Notes: generated by a model not told the origin, from the letters alone. A stretch of 64,000 bases of DNA from Psittacicella melopsittaci (GCF_003585925.1 NZ_NRJH01000018.1:35927-99926); one strand, 5' to 3'; counted from the stretch's first letter, positions 8,901-18,240 are shown. Numbers and translations: made by a program.

Positions 8901-9902
8901 AGAAGCCTGTTTATAAGTTATTTCCAACTCTTGGAGTTCTAAATTCCCCGCTCTTAAAGGGTAATCTTCAGGAATCTCGATAAGTAAATTTTCTTTATAT
9001 GCAAAATCAGCAAATAAATTATCTAAATCTGCGTCTTTGTCTAAAGGATGAATTTCTAATTCGTGACGTCTATATCCTTGAGAAAAAAGTTTATGTAATT
9101 TATCTTGATGCTTATTTTCTTTGTAATAAGTAGTAACAAAGGTCGAAGCAGGTAAGATTTTAAACTGTGGGGAAAAATTTGCAAAAGGAATATACTCATA
9201 GTAAGGGAAGTACTTAGCTAGAGCTTCTCTTTCTTGCTTTTCTTTTTCTTGCTCCTTTTCACGTGGAACATGTAAATTGCTTAATTGCTCAATAATCCCA
9301 GGAAGTAAAGCTTGCTCTGCCGGAACTTTAATTACTTTAGCTTTGCGTTTTAAATAGATACCAAAACTTGTGTCTAAAAGACTATTAGTTGTTTTAGCAT
9401 CAGCAAAGCCTGCCATTTTTAAATTTAGACTACTATACTCAAGTTGAAAATTAGCTATATTCTTTAATAAACTTGGCAAAATAGTATTTTGCACTAAAAG
9501 TTCATTCTTATGCGTCTCAATTTGCTTTTGCACAAGATTTTTTGGCAGATGTAAATTCTCTTCTAAAAAATCTAATAACTCAGGACTTGGTTCTTGAGTT
9601 AAAGGCAATAAATAGTTAGCATGTAAACGAACAAAAGCATCAGGATTTATTTGTGCTTGCGAAATATAAGCTTCTTTATTATCTTTTAAATTAAATTTAT
9701 TTGGAATAGAAGCTGCAAATGTCAGATTCTTTTGATATAGATTAAATAATCCTTCTTGCAACAATAGAGAAGCTTCAGGACTATCTACGCTCTCAAGGTA
9801 ATCATTGACAAAATTTTGCTCTTCAGAATCTAGATCTTCTAGACTAGTAACTGTACGTACTAAATTCTTTTTCAGATTGAAATTTTCATTATCAGAAGTC
9901 AT
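5901..9902 (-). CDS. uncharacterised very large (1333-aa) protein
   Basis: I do not recognise this 1333-residue protein, the largest in the window. It has no N-terminal signal peptide, no obvious transmembrane helix, and no ATPase, nuclease, protease or LPXTG-type motif that I can see. It is rich in Tyr, Asn, Leu, Asp and Glu, similar in style to the 623-aa protein two genes downstream. Local acidic patches include YEEYEEDEDL near residue 693 and the C-terminal end LNEEDIDEY. It is the first gene of the three-gene unknown block, and a terminator for glnS separates it from the housekeeping gene upstream. Codon and base use look native. It could be a cytoplasmic structural or surface-linked protein of this lineage, but that is a guess. 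Confidence 0.75.
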   Translation of the reverse strand: MTSDNENFNLKKNLVRTVTSLEDLDSEEQNFVNDYLESVDSPEASLLLQEGLFNLYQKNLTFAASIPNKFNLKDNKEAYISQAQINPDAFVRLHANYLLPLTQEPSPELLDFLEENLHLPKNLVQKQIETHKNELLVQNTILPSLLKNIANFQLEYSSLNLKMAGFADAKTTNSLLDTSFGIYLKRKAKVIKVPAEQALLPGIIEQLSNLHVPREKEQEKEKQEREALAKYFPYYEYIPFANFSPQFKILPASTFVTTYYKENKHQDKLHKLFSQGYRRHELEIHPLDKDADLDNLFADFAYKENLLIEIPEDYPLRAGNLELQELEITYKQASFKYGKPTLFTQNINLLSSAFTYRQRYPFTAWQQMLPVFEMFNSWFSEALVNGMRYYASHELKHKINDYLTNIYALLDAGYSEAYNFVTTNDSQYIGDVLFGRQAAYRISTPALIGQEDVSGSLISQLQTDVHRFNIYLKSHLEFDFGYSPEEIALLTSQFKNDGRHIVLREEINLQDHLWVNADIFKIHANLNQVFGPNISQFSRAIFNADLLKPDLTVYEQEDGETLRYNEEQYSHPELFDALYLYKRFAINSLGAVNWHRGFNSYQLNNVDLSYFKIDEIADIVHKHEQEFKEYLGARNHDLLASTSNEIKVSQDSEAYAGEAIYFALSSYAGRGKYIIDKDTVEYEKYLDYEEYEEDEDLMLPFPYSDYYQILLGENAKLGTTYLESAINFDPNRMLKIYTLDKNCDISGQWIVEKVLYEEKGYTTAINDLESNYSFVNNLFFNGLEYTYSGFNFDVQRQLNILNNDVTREQSLDQYIFKSKENSILSSKFMASRFGNYLPTSIAKNTNLPYDKLYESLRRITKRGIIIQNQLARLPQALVYNFGDSFSLTDNERLSQLPREQRFVSLNLMLNAKGKELEKWLVDQDLSLYNLEKVHKVQMQVDFYNQIPEQVEANHYYLVKDNYNDSFSIIYFAQEADKIGDHEVNYFVQHKFDLNHNLNVSQYSNLVGQEKYPAKVTREQILQSKFGAEFASLDSDLQKLVEQKFSSIPGLFATLAQYGEADYSLTSAGVNLNWYTQPISYDFTQGLTASMVHPVAGRGYYVARNPVTSELEITSPLLDVDQQQEFTLTWDNLFSSGLEPEFASKITNTIAFANLDDFFATYQVIGSIDQVAIIPKSFEESILRTRSDMNLSFDKYDFTLLGKQALFTHLYENDLATYSNSQRQIKLATLFENLEYNLDSDYPFATEEEYLSEVIPPNALPEIKAGIKNLQQEVDKEVRGEEFQPALNSEPPLERISGQSPKVVFTKEGYSYPKNDEYKERKYPRLNEEDIDEY

Positions 9903-9932
9903 ACCACCTACAAAACCTTAGCCAAGAAAAAG

Positions 9933-9960
9933 AAAAGGGATGGCAAAAACCATCCCTTTT
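9933..9960 (-). terminator. rho-independent terminator of glnS
   Basis: AAAAGGGATGG (9933-9943) and CCATCCCTTTT (9950-9960) form an 11-bp stem with a short loop, just after the glnS stop on the minus strand and followed there by a T-rich tract. Confidence 0.85.
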
Positions 9961-9986
9961 TCTTCTATTATCTAATCGAGGAGGTC

Positions 9987-11621
9987 TTAAATTCTCGCTT
10001 TTAGTTCTACGGTTAAGTTGAATACAGCTTTGTCTGCTGTAGAGTCTTCATCTTTACAGTAATAACCATTACGCTCGAATTGGAAAGAGTCTCCAACTTT
10101 TGCATTATCCAGTGCAGGTTCAATAAAACCATTAAGTACAATTAAACTATTTGGGTTTAAGATCTCATGTACATCATGAGCTCCTGGAGTTTTACTTGTA
10201 AATAAGTGATCATAATGACGGAACTCAGCTGGTTTAGCTGTTTTAGCATTCACCCAATGGATAACACCTTTAACTTTACGACCTTCTGGCTTTTTACCTA
10301 AAGTATCAGGATCATAAGTAGCATAAACTGTAGTTACATTACCCTCACTGTCAGTTTCGTAACTTTCAGCTTTGATAACGTATGAACCACGTAAACGTAC
10401 TTCTCCACCATGTAATAAACGTTTAAACCCTTTGTCTTCGGTTGTGATTGCAAAGTCGTTACGTTCAATGTAAAGTTCTGGTCCAAACTCTACTTCACGA
10501 TGGCCATAACTTTCATTTTGTGGATGATTTGAAATAGATAATTGCTCGCTACCTTCGTAATTTGTAATTACTAATTTAATTGGCTCGATAACAGCCATAG
10601 CACGTGGAGCTTTTTCATTTAAATCATCACGAATACAAGCTTCTAAAGCTTGGTATTCTACAAGGTTATCTTGTTTAGAAACACCAATACGACGACAGAA
10701 TTCACGTAATGAAGCAGGAGTATAACCTCTACGTCTTAAACCTGCTACAGTTGGCATACGTGGATCATCCCAACCGTTTACAATTTTTTCTTCAACTAAT
10801 TGCGTTAATTTACGTTTAGAAGTTAAAACATATTCTAAATTTAAACGGGCAAACTCATATTGATGTGGAGTACCGTCAATTGTAATGTTTTCTAGAACCC
10901 AATCGTATAAACGGCGGTTATCTTGGAATTCTAAAGTACAAAGAGAATGGGTAATGCCTTCTAAAGCATCGGAAATACAGTGGGTAAAATCGTACATTGG
11001 ATAAATGCACCACTTGTCACCTGTTTGGTGGTGACTAGCAAACTTAATACGATATAAAACTGGATCACGCATTACCATAAATGGTGATGCCATATCGATT
11101 TTTGCACGTAAACTTGCTGAACCTTCGGCAAACCCACCAGCTCTCATTTTTTCAAAGAGACGTAAGTTTTCTTCTACCGAACGATCGCGATAAGGTGAAT
11201 TTGTTCCAGGTGTAGTTAAGTCACCACGATATTGACGAATTTGATCTGGACTTAATTCGTCTACATATGCTAAACCTTTTTTAATTAGTTCAATTGCATA
11301 TTCATAAAGAGCGTCAAAATAATCTGAGGCATAACGAACTTTACCGTCCCATTCAAAACCTAACCAACGTACATCTTCTTCAATTGATTTTACAAAATCA
11401 ACCTTTTCTTTTACTGGGTTAGTATCATCAAAACGAAGGTTACATTTACCATTAAAGTCTTCTTTAATGCCAAAATTTAAACAAATAGATTTTACGTGAC
11501 CTATATGAAGGTAACCGTTTGGCTCTGGGGGAAAACGAGTATAAGTTGTTTGGTATTTACCTGAGGCTAAATCTTCCTCAATAATGTTATAAATAAAGTT
11601 TGTTGGACGTTCAACCGACAT
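9987..11621 (-). CDS. glnS: glutaminyl-tRNA synthetase
   Basis: This is a class I aminoacyl-tRNA synthetase charging tRNA-Gln with glutamine. The N-terminal part shows the HIGH signature in [20 protein letters not shown], and the KMSKS-type loop appears as LTSKRKL near residue 265. The whole chain follows E. coli GlnS closely (for example [46 protein letters not shown]), including the C-terminal beta-barrel anticodon-binding domains. I chose the ATG at 11619-11621 (MSVERPTNF, 544 aa). The reading frame also opens 21 bp upstream at a TTG, but the ATG has an AAGG Shine-Dalgarno and matches the family's start. It is divergent from topA across about 290 bp and ends at its own terminator. Confidence 0.97.
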   Translation of the reverse strand: MSVERPTNFIYNIIEEDLASGKYQTTYTRFPPEPNGYLHIGHVKSICLNFGIKEDFNGKCNLRFDDTNPVKEKVDFVKSIEEDVRWLGFEWDGKVRYASDYFDALYEYAIELIKKGLAYVDELSPDQIRQYRGDLTTPGTNSPYRDRSVEENLRLFEKMRAGGFAEGSASLRAKIDMASPFMVMRDPVLYRIKFASHHQTGDKWCIYPMYDFTHCISDALEGITHSLCTLEFQDNRRLYDWVLENITIDGTPHQYEFARLNLEYVLTSKRKLTQLVEEKIVNGWDDPRMPTVAGLRRRGYTPASLREFCRRIGVSKQDNLVEYQALEACIRDDLNEKAPRAMAVIEPIKLVITNYEGSEQLSISNHPQNESYGHREVEFGPELYIERNDFAITTEDKGFKRLLHGGEVRLRGSYVIKAESYETDSEGNVTTVYATYDPDTLGKKPEGRKVKGVIHWVNAKTAKPAEFRHYDHLFTSKTPGAHDVHEILNPNSLIVLNGFIEPALDNAKVGDSFQFERNGYYCKDEDSTADKAVFNLTVELKARI

Positions 11622-11913
11622 AATAAACCTTAATTTTTTCAAAACACAACTTATTGCAATTTTTGTGCATAAAAGTTGTAAAAATTTTTAGTCATATATT
11701 ATTATACCATTAAACACTTGATATCACTAAGGGTTTTATAAGCGTTTAACCTAGTTTATCATACATCATATTTTAACAAAATTCATCTCTTGGATAAAAA
11801 TTTGCTTTACTATATTCTTTTTTATGTGATATATTGAAAAAAAGAAAAATCCCAAACCAAGATTACTTTGTTATTTATATTAAGCTTTCTAGCTTTCAAA
11901 GAGGCTCATCCCA
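11622..11913. other. divergent intergenic region glnS/topA
   Basis: This 292-bp AT-rich gap must hold the promoters of both glnS and topA. I see many A/T runs and TATA-like hexamers (around 11695-11705 and 11810-11835), but no box pair clear enough to assign, and no small gene, tRNA or convincing hairpin. Confidence 0.5.
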
Positions 11914-14604
11914 ATGGCTAAAGCTCTTGTAATTGTAGAATCTCCAAATAAAATCAAAACCATTAAAAAATATCTTAGCGATGACTATATCGTACTGTCA
12001 TCGGTAGGACACATTCGTGACATACCCTCAAACTCTAGTTTTGCTCCTGTAGTTAAAAAAGGAACTAAACTTCCAGAAACAACTAAACTTGAAAATGCCG
12101 TTTTAAAAATGGGCATTAACCCAGTAAACTGGGACGGTGACTTCCAAATTATGGAAGAAAAACGTAAAGTTGTTACTGATTTAAAACAAGTAGCAAAAAC
12201 TTGTGATACTATTTACCTCGCTACCGATTTGGACCGTGAAGGAGAGGCAATTGCTTGGCATTTACAAGAAGTGATTGGCCCTGGTAAAGTCTACAAGCGT
12301 GTAATTTTTAATGAAATTACTAAATCAGCAATCAAAAAGGCCTTTGCTAATCCTATCGAGCTAAATATGAATCGTGTTCATGCTCAGCAAACACGTCGTT
12401 ATTTAGACCGTATTGTAGGTTTTTTAATTTCTCCTTTACTTATTAAAAAAGCAGGTCGTGGTCTTTCGGCAGGACGTGTACAATCGGTTGCTACCCGCCT
12501 CACTGTAGAACGCGAAAGAGAAATTCGTAAATTTATTCCAACTGAGTTCTGGACCATTGAAGCTAAATCAGGTGACTTTACCTTTGCCTTAAATGCAATT
12601 GAAGATAAACGTTTAACTGCACCTACAGATAAAACACCATTTTATATTGCTAACGAAAAAGAAGCAAAACAGCACGTTAAAAATATTAAAAATGGTAAGG
12701 CCTTAATTAAATCGATTGAAGTAAAAGACACCACTACTTCGCCTCGAGCACCATTTACTACTTCAACCCTGCAACAACGTGCTTCAACAGTTCTTGGTTA
12801 TGATGTACGTACTACTATGAGTATTGCGCAGTTTTTATATGAATCTGGGTATATTACTTATATGCGTACTGACTCGGTAAATATTTCGCAAGAAGCTCGT
12901 AAAATGGCTAAAGGTTATATTACCGAAAACTTTGGGCAAGAGTATTGGGACGGCGATCGTCACTACTCTTCTGGTAATGAAAATTCGCAAGAGGCGCACG
13001 AAGCAATTCGTCCAACTAATCTTGACTTACAATTACCAGCTACCTCACGCGGAGCTAAACTTTATAACCTTATTAAACAGCAGTTTCTCTCATCTCTCAT
13101 GACCAATGCAGTGTTCCAAAGCACAAGCATTAACCTTGATGTAGATAATAAATACGCCTTAAAATTCTCAGCAAGTTTATTAAAATTTGCTGGTTTCCAA
13201 AAAGCTTTTGGTCGTAATGCCGATACTTTAGTGGACATTACCGCTGGCTTTACTAAAGGACAAGAACTGAGCTTAGATAAGGTTAAGTGCGAACAAAACT
13301 TTACTTCGCCACCTAATCGCTATACCGAAGCTTCTTTGGTTAAAGAACTTGAAAAACGTTCAATTGGACGTCCTTCTACTTATGCAAGCATTATTTCCAC
13401 TATCCAAGAAAGAGGCTATGTAACTCTCGAGAACAAAAAGTTCATGGTGCAAAAAATTGCTGAAATCGTAACCGATAGCTTAGAAGTAAGCTTCCCTGAC
13501 ATTATGGATTACGACTTTACAGCCCAAATGGAAAAGTCTCTAGATGACATAGCTAATGGAGAAAAAGAGTGGACGCAAGAACTTGATGAGTTCTGGAAAA
13601 AATTCCAACTTAAGCTCATTCAAGCTTCGCTTCCTGCTGAACAAGGAGGCATGCCTGAGAAAAAACAAGTGCCAACTGACTATGAATGTCCAACTTGTCG
13701 ACACCATAAAATGGCACTGCAGTTTTCTAAAACAGGTACTTTCTTAAGTTGTGCTGGTTACGATAGTAAAGAAGGTGATAAGTGTAAAGCTTCAGTAACT
13801 TTACTTAAAGCAGAAGACCTTCTTGGTGCCGAAGAAGCAGCTAAACAAGAAGTAAAATACTGTCCAAAATGTAACTCAAGACTCGATGAGTTTTTCATTG
13901 ACGCTAATACCAAAATTTACATTTGCTCTAATGTTCCTACTTGTGATTATACAAAAGTAGAAAAAGGTGATTTTGTTGCAGGTCAAACTCTAGCTAACTT
14001 CCCATGTGATAAATGTGGGGAAACCATGCAACTTAAATTTGGTCCTTTTGGTAAGTATCTTCTTTGTAATAACTGTGGTAACACTCGTCGGGTATTACCT
14101 AGTGGAGAAGTTGCTCCACCAAAACAAGAAGCTATTGAATTCCCTGAAGTAAAATGTAAAAACGGAACCTCATATTTTGTTTTACGTAATTCAGCTAAGG
14201 GCATTTTCTTAGGGGCAAATAACTTCCCACGTTGTCGTGAAACCATGTTAGCTCCAGTGTCTATTCTCGCTCAGTATCGTGATCGTCTGCCAGAAGAATT
14301 ACACTATCTTGCTGAGGCACCAACACAAGATCAAGCTGGTAATCAAACTGTAGTACGTTATTCTACTAAAGAAAAAGTACAATATATAGGTTCGATAGAT
14401 CCTGAAACAGAAAAATACACTAAACTGCGTCTAGACTATATAGATAATCAATGGGTAGAAACTACGCCATTGGCTGCCGAAGCTAGCAAAGAAAAAGCTA
14501 CGGCAAGCAAAGCTAAAGCTACAGCGAAAAAGACAACTAAAGCTAAAGCTAAAGCTAAAGCAACAGCTAAAGCTAAAACAAAAACTTCTAGCAAAAAAAG
14601 TTAA
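11914..14604 (+). CDS. topA: DNA topoisomerase I
   Basis: Type IA topoisomerase that relaxes negative supercoils by cutting one strand and passing the other through. The Toprim domain opens the protein (KALVIVESPNKIKTIKKYL; DLDREGEAIAWHL). The catalytic Tyr lies in the hallmark GYITYMRTDSVNIS near residue 315. Three C4-type zinc-binding modules follow: CPTCRHHK, then YCPKCNSRLDEFF with partner cysteines, then CDKCGETMQLKFGPFGKYLLC with CNNC. A DNA-binding tail of about 40 residues is made almost entirely of Lys, Ala and Thr. Length 896 is slightly above E. coli (865). It stands alone on the plus strand and shares a bidirectional terminator with exbD. Confidence 0.97.
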   Translation: MAKALVIVESPNKIKTIKKYLSDDYIVLSSVGHIRDIPSNSSFAPVVKKGTKLPETTKLENAVLKMGINPVNWDGDFQIMEEKRKVVTDLKQVAKTCDTIYLATDLDREGEAIAWHLQEVIGPGKVYKRVIFNEITKSAIKKAFANPIELNMNRVHAQQTRRYLDRIVGFLISPLLIKKAGRGLSAGRVQSVATRLTVEREREIRKFIPTEFWTIEAKSGDFTFALNAIEDKRLTAPTDKTPFYIANEKEAKQHVKNIKNGKALIKSIEVKDTTTSPRAPFTTSTLQQRASTVLGYDVRTTMSIAQFLYESGYITYMRTDSVNISQEARKMAKGYITENFGQEYWDGDRHYSSGNENSQEAHEAIRPTNLDLQLPATSRGAKLYNLIKQQFLSSLMTNAVFQSTSINLDVDNKYALKFSASLLKFAGFQKAFGRNADTLVDITAGFTKGQELSLDKVKCEQNFTSPPNRYTEASLVKELEKRSIGRPSTYASIISTIQERGYVTLENKKFMVQKIAEIVTDSLEVSFPDIMDYDFTAQMEKSLDDIANGEKEWTQELDEFWKKFQLKLIQASLPAEQGGMPEKKQVPTDYECPTCRHHKMALQFSKTGTFLSCAGYDSKEGDKCKASVTLLKAEDLLGAEEAAKQEVKYCPKCNSRLDEFFIDANTKIYICSNVPTCDYTKVEKGDFVAGQTLANFPCDKCGETMQLKFGPFGKYLLCNNCGNTRRVLPSGEVAPPKQEAIEFPEVKCKNGTSYFVLRNSAKGIFLGANNFPRCRETMLAPVSILAQYRDRLPEELHYLAEAPTQDQAGNQTVVRYSTKEKVQYIGSIDPETEKYTKLRLDYIDNQWVETTPLAAEASKEKATASKAKATAKKTTKAKAKAKATAKAKTKTSSKKS

Positions 14605-14606
14605 AT

Positions 14607-14640
14607 AAAAAAGTCCGTTCCCTAGCGAACGGACTTTTTT
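14607..14640. terminator. bidirectional terminator between topA and exbD
   Basis: AAAAAAGTCCGTTC (14607-14620) and GAACGGACTTTTTT (14627-14640) form a perfect stem with loop CCTAGC. T-runs lie on both strands, so it serves the converging topA and exbD. Confidence 0.93.
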
Positions 14641-14641
14641 C

Positions 14642-15058
14642 TTAGTTAATTCTTTCAGGTTCTGAAACAAAACCTATTTTGCTAATTCCTGCAGATCTAA
14701 CCACATCTAAGAGGCTAATCACAAACTTATAGCTTGCATCTTGATCGGCACGAATAGTAACCACTAGATCAGGGTTTTTCTGAAACTCTTGACTAAGAAT
14801 ATTTTTTAATTCTTCGTTGCTCATAGCTTGATCTTTATAGTAATAAGTACCTTGTTGGTCTACTACTAAAGAAACTATTTCAGGAGCTTCAATCATGCGT
14901 TGTTGTGAAGATTTAGGTAAATTAATATTAACCGAAGAAGTAAATACTGGCATAGCTAACATAAAAACTATGAGCAATACTAGCATTACATCCACTAATG
15001 GGGTTATATTAATTTCTGACATTTCTTCATCTTGGGAATTAAAACCACCAAAAGCCAT
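14642..15058 (-). CDS. exbD: biopolymer transport protein ExbD (TolR family)
   Basis: A 138-residue inner-membrane protein of the ExbD/TolR family. One N-terminal transmembrane helix (DVMLVLLIVFMLAMPVF, about residues 23-39) carries the proton-relay Asp (ITPLVDVMLVLL), followed by a periplasmic domain. With ExbB it uses the proton-motive force to power TonB-dependent uptake across the outer membrane. The setting (tonB-exbB-exbD) favours ExbD over TolR. It ends directly at the shared terminator with topA and starts 17 nt after exbB. Confidence 0.9.
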   Translation of the reverse strand: MAFGGFNSQDEEMSEINITPLVDVMLVLLIVFMLAMPVFTSSVNINLPKSSQQRMIEAPEIVSLVVDQQGTYYYKDQAMSNEELKNILSQEFQKNPDLVVTIRADQDASYKFVISLLDVVRSAGISKIGFVSEPERIN

Positions 15059-15075
15059 TTGTATCCCCTCAAATT

Positions 15076-15843
15076 TTATTTATCAGACTTAGTCACAAAA
15101 GAATTATATAAATCGTGGGCAAAACCATCTAACTTGCGACTAAATAAACGATTACGACGAATAAATACGTTATAACATAGTACGGCAGGAATAGCGACAA
15201 AAAGACCAAAGGCTGTAGCTATTAACACTTCCCCAATTGGACCTGCAATGGTAGCAATATTAGCATTACCTGTTGCTGTAATTGAAATTAAAGCACGGTA
15301 AATACCCCAAACTGTACCAAATAATCCAATAAATGGAGCTGTAGCCCCTATGGTTGCTAATACAGATAAACCACCATCTTGAGAGTTAGCAGTTTTTTCT
15401 AAACCATAACGAATATTACGTTGTAAGTATTCTGAATAGTTTACTGAAGCTGCCATAGCACCTTCGGCATGTTTGTATTCTTCTTTTGATTTTAAAGCTG
15501 TACCAACTAATTCTTTAATTGGTGAATTTCCTTCCATAGCCTCATAAGCTGATTCGTAGGTTGGATATTCTTTTGAATTTAATAGTTTTAAATGCTTATT
15601 ACCTTTTTTAGTTACTAAGTAAGTCATAATGGCACGATAAATAATAACCGTCCAACTATAAATACTCATAAGAACTAAAACTAAAAAGGTTAATTTTAAA
15701 ACTAAATCCCCTTCATTAAGAATTAAATGTAAAATTCCTAAATCTGTTTGTGAAGAGGTTGCTTGTTCAGTTGCTGGAGTAGACACTACCTCGTTTGTAA
15801 CGCCCCCAGTTAAAAATAAGATGTTTGAAAATAGTGTAGACAT
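15076..15843 (-). CDS. exbB: biopolymer transport protein ExbB (MotA/TolQ/ExbB family)
   Basis: A 255-residue inner-membrane protein with three membrane segments: one near residues 45-68 (LVLKLTFLVLVLMSIYSWTV) and two near residues 165-225 in the conserved MotA/TolQ/ExbB region (LSVLATIGATAPFIGLFGTV; GPIGEVLIATAFGLFVAIPA). It forms the pentameric proton channel around ExbD. It lies between tonB and exbD with gaps of 30 and 17 nt, so the three genes form one unit. No other TolQ-like gene is visible here to compare with. Confidence 0.92.
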   Translation of the reverse strand: MSTLFSNILFLTGGVTNEVVSTPATEQATSSQTDLGILHLILNEGDLVLKLTFLVLVLMSIYSWTVIIYRAIMTYLVTKKGNKHLKLLNSKEYPTYESAYEAMEGNSPIKELVGTALKSKEEYKHAEGAMAASVNYSEYLQRNIRYGLEKTANSQDGGLSVLATIGATAPFIGLFGTVWGIYRALISITATGNANIATIAGPIGEVLIATAFGLFVAIPAVLCYNVFIRRNRLFSRKLDGFAHDLYNSFVTKSDK

Positions 15844-15873
15844 AATTTATAGAGTGATTAAATATTAATTAGC

Positions 15874-16614
15874 TTATCTATTGGAGATATTAAACTCTAT
15901 GGCAAACTCGTATGTAGATTGAACAGGAACTCCGCCTCTAGTTGCAGGAACAAAAGTATAGTAGTCTCTTACTGTATTTAAGGCAGCACGGTCTAAACGG
16001 GGATAACCTGAAGAAACTTTAACTGTTACTCGCGAAGGTTTTCCGTTTGCTTCTACTACCACACTTAAAACTACAGTTCCTTGTTCACCACGTTCGAGTG
16101 ATTGGAATGGGTAATTAGGTTTAGGATTATTTAAATATCCCCCTAAGTGGTTTGCACTAGTTACGGCATCCTTTCCTGAACCTTCGGTACCACTCGCCTG
16201 TCTTCCTTGTTCGTTTGTTTTTGCAGGAGTTGCAGGTTTTTGCTCAGTTTTAGGTTGAGCTTGACGTTGAGGAGTAGGCTTAGGTTGCGGAGTTGGTTTA
16301 GGTTTAGGTTCGGGTTTAGGTGGCTCTGGCTTGGGTTCAGGCTCTACTGGATTTACATCAGGTTTTTCTTCACTTTCAACCGCTATAGGCTGTTCAACTG
16401 GTTTAGGTGCAGGGATATCTGCTACCTCAAAAAACTCAATTTGACTTGTTGGCGTAAATTGACCTGCTGTTTGATCTAAGTAGGTGTCCGAAGAGAGAGT
16501 AACTAATTTAGTGTTCGAACCTAATAAAGCAAAAACAATTCCCACATGGGCAAGAATTACCACTATTAAAGCTAAAATTTTTAATCCAACTCGATTTGAC
16601 TCAGGTTTTAGCAT
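15874..16614 (-). CDS. tonB: energy transducer TonB
   Basis: A 246-residue protein with an N-terminal membrane anchor (LKILALIVVILAHVGIVFAL, with the conserved membrane His) and a long Pro/Lys/Glu-rich periplasmic spacer (repeats of KPEP, PKPTPQ). The C-terminal TonB domain (about residues 155-246) contains YPFQSLERGEQGTVVLSVVV and FVPATRGGVPVQSTYEFAIE. It couples the inner-membrane motor ExbBD to outer-membrane receptors for iron, heme or vitamin uptake. It is the first gene of tonB-exbB-exbD. In many Pasteurellaceae the order is exbB-exbD-tonB, so tonB-first is a small difference. Confidence 0.94.
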   Translation of the reverse strand: MLKPESNRVGLKILALIVVILAHVGIVFALLGSNTKLVTLSSDTYLDQTAGQFTPTSQIEFFEVADIPAPKPVEQPIAVESEEKPDVNPVEPEPKPEPPKPEPKPKPTPQPKPTPQRQAQPKTEQKPATPAKTNEQGRQASGTEGSGKDAVTSANHLGGYLNNPKPNYPFQSLERGEQGTVVLSVVVEANGKPSRVTVKVSSGYPRLDRAALNTVRDYYTFVPATRGGVPVQSTYEFAIEFNISNR

Positions 16615-16680
16615 ATCGAATTTGATCTAAATGAGAATTATTAATATTAAAAACTTAGATAAGTATATCACAAAAAAATA

Positions 16681-16713
16681 AAAAAACTCCCAGTAAATCT
16701 GAGAGCTTTTTGC
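16681..16713 (-). terminator. terminator of hinT
   Basis: On the minus strand a stem around CTCTCAG / CTGGGAG, with G-U pairs and flanking A/T arms, follows the hinT stop and runs into a T-rich tract. It also insulates tonB. Confidence 0.7.
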
Positions 16714-16723
16714 GAAAAATAAA

Positions 16724-17065
16724 TTAAACCATCGAGCCTAATTTATTTCCCCCGAGTAAGTGCATGTGAATGTGAAATACTTCTTGTCCAGCGTCGCTAT
16801 TGGTATTTACCGTTAAACGGTAACCTGATGTATCAATACCATATTCACGAGCTAGATGACGAGCTACGGTAAATAAACGACCTAAAGCTGGTTCATCGGC
16901 TTCAGTTACATCATTTACGGTAGCAATTTCTTTTTTAGGCACAATTAAAAAGTGGTATTTTGCTTGGGGATTAATATCACTAAAAGCAATTACTAAGTCA
17001 TCCTCGTAAACAATATTAGCAGGGATTTGACGATTAATAATTTTTGTAAAAATTGATTCGCTCAT
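16724..17065 (-). CDS. hinT: HIT-family purine nucleoside phosphoramidase HinT
   Basis: A 113-residue histidine-triad protein. The triad is [10 protein letters not shown] near residues 97-104 (HxHxHxx). The N-terminal [19 protein letters not shown] and [17 protein letters not shown] are typical of the Hint branch, which hydrolyses adenosine phosphoramidates such as lysyl-AMP. Length matches the family (about 119 in E. coli). It is a single-gene unit divergent from prmB, with its own terminator. Confidence 0.93.
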   Translation of the reverse strand: MSESIFTKIINRQIPANIVYEDDLVIAFSDINPQAKYHFLIVPKKEIATVNDVTEADEPALGRLFTVARHLAREYGIDTSGYRLTVNTNSDAGQEVFHIHMHLLGGNKLGSMV

Positions 17066-17161
17066 AAATAAAATACCTTAAAAGTTTATTAAACTTATCC
17101 CTATTATATACCAAGTGTAATTGAGTTATAATTAATGTTTTTATTTTTTCTCAATTTCCGC

Positions 17162-17167
17162 TATAAT
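17162..17167 (+). promoter_or_regulatory. putative -10 box of prmB
   Basis: A perfect TATAAT at 17162-17167 lies about 50 nt before the prmB start. The -35 region is a T-rich run without a good hexamer. A second TATAAT at 17127-17132 adds uncertainty. Confidence 0.4.
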
Positions 17168-17217
17168 TATACTAACTGTAATTCCCTTTTTAACAGATTA
17201 CTCAAGATTAATATAAT

Positions 17218-18240
17218 ATGAAAGAATCTCATTATGAAAATCACCAGGCTGCTGTAGAACATCAATCTCTAGAGCATTATGATTTTCGTACAGATGCTAT
17301 TTGTAGCTTAGAAACTATCAACGATTTTATTCGTTGGACTTATAGCTACTTAAACCAGGCTGATGTATTCTTTGGTCATGGTTATGACAATGCATGGGAC
17401 GAAGCACGTACTTTAGTTTTCCATGTTGTGTCTCTCCCATACACTACCGATCAAGATTATTTATTAAGCGCACGCTTAACTGAGTCAGAAAAAAATCGTA
17501 TTCTTGACTTGCTTTTTGCTCGTGTACACGAGCGTATTCCTTTAGCTTACTTAATTAATACTTCACGTTTCTTAAATCGCGAATACTATGTTGATGAGCG
17601 TGTAATTATTCCACGTTCTCCAATTGGTGAGCTAATCGAAGACGGCTTCAAGGATATCATGCAATCTTCTCCTGCAACTATTCTTGACTTATGTACAGGT
17701 TCGGGAGTTCTAGCTTTAGCTTTAGCGCAACGCTTCCCAGATGCGCAAGTTGACGGTATTGATATTTCTCCAGACGCTATAGATGTAGCTAACATTAACT
17801 TAGAGTTAGCTAACGATCACTTGCTTTCTGATCGTATGGCATTTATTGAGTCTGACTTATATACTTCTTTACCAGAAGGGATTAAATACGATTTAATTGT
17901 TTCTAATCCTCCATATGTAGACTCAGATGATTTAGCTAACATGCCTGAAGAGTTTAAACATGAACCTAGTATTTCTTTAGGTTCGGGTAGTGACGGTTTA
18001 GATATTACCGCACGCATTTTAAATGAATCAGCAAAACATCTAAATGACAATGGGGTATTAGTTGTTGAAGTAGGCAATAGTCGTTATGCCCTTGAAGAAC
18101 ATTTACCAAATGTGCCATTTAATTGGCTTAATTTAAAAAATGGTGGCCACGGTGTATTCTCTCTAACTCGTAAAGATTTAGATGAGTATGCCGAAGAATT
18201 TGCTGCCTTTGCTAAATTAAAACAAAACCAAGATAACTAA
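17218..18240 (+). CDS. prmB: ribosomal protein uL3 glutamine methyltransferase PrmB
   Basis: S-adenosylmethionine-dependent N5-glutamine methyltransferase. The SAM-binding motif is ILDLCTGSGVLALALAQRFP (about residues 158-177). The substrate-glutamine motif NPPY is in YDLIVSNPPYVDSDDLANMP. The segments GHGYDNAWDEA, YYVDERVIIPRSPIGELI and LNLKNGGHGVFSLTRKDL match E. coli PrmB rather than its relative PrmC. The 340 aa include about 30 extra N-terminal residues with no alternative Met inside, so the start at 17218 stands although no good Shine-Dalgarno is visible. Confidence 0.93.
   Translation: MKESHYENHQAAVEHQSLEHYDFRTDAICSLETINDFIRWTYSYLNQADVFFGHGYDNAWDEARTLVFHVVSLPYTTDQDYLLSARLTESEKNRILDLLFARVHERIPLAYLINTSRFLNREYYVDERVIIPRSPIGELIEDGFKDIMQSSPATILDLCTGSGVLALALAQRFPDAQVDGIDISPDAIDVANINLELANDHLLSDRMAFIESDLYTSLPEGIKYDLIVSNPPYVDSDDLANMPEEFKHEPSISLGSGSDGLDITARILNESAKHLNDNGVLVVEVGNSRYALEEHLPNVPFNWLNLKNGGHGVFSLTRKDLDEYAEEFAAFAKLKQNQDN

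Noticed and set aside
16207..16479. Arg/Phe/Leu-rich frame on the plus strand
   Set aside because: Antisense of the Pro/Lys/Glu-rich spacer of tonB.
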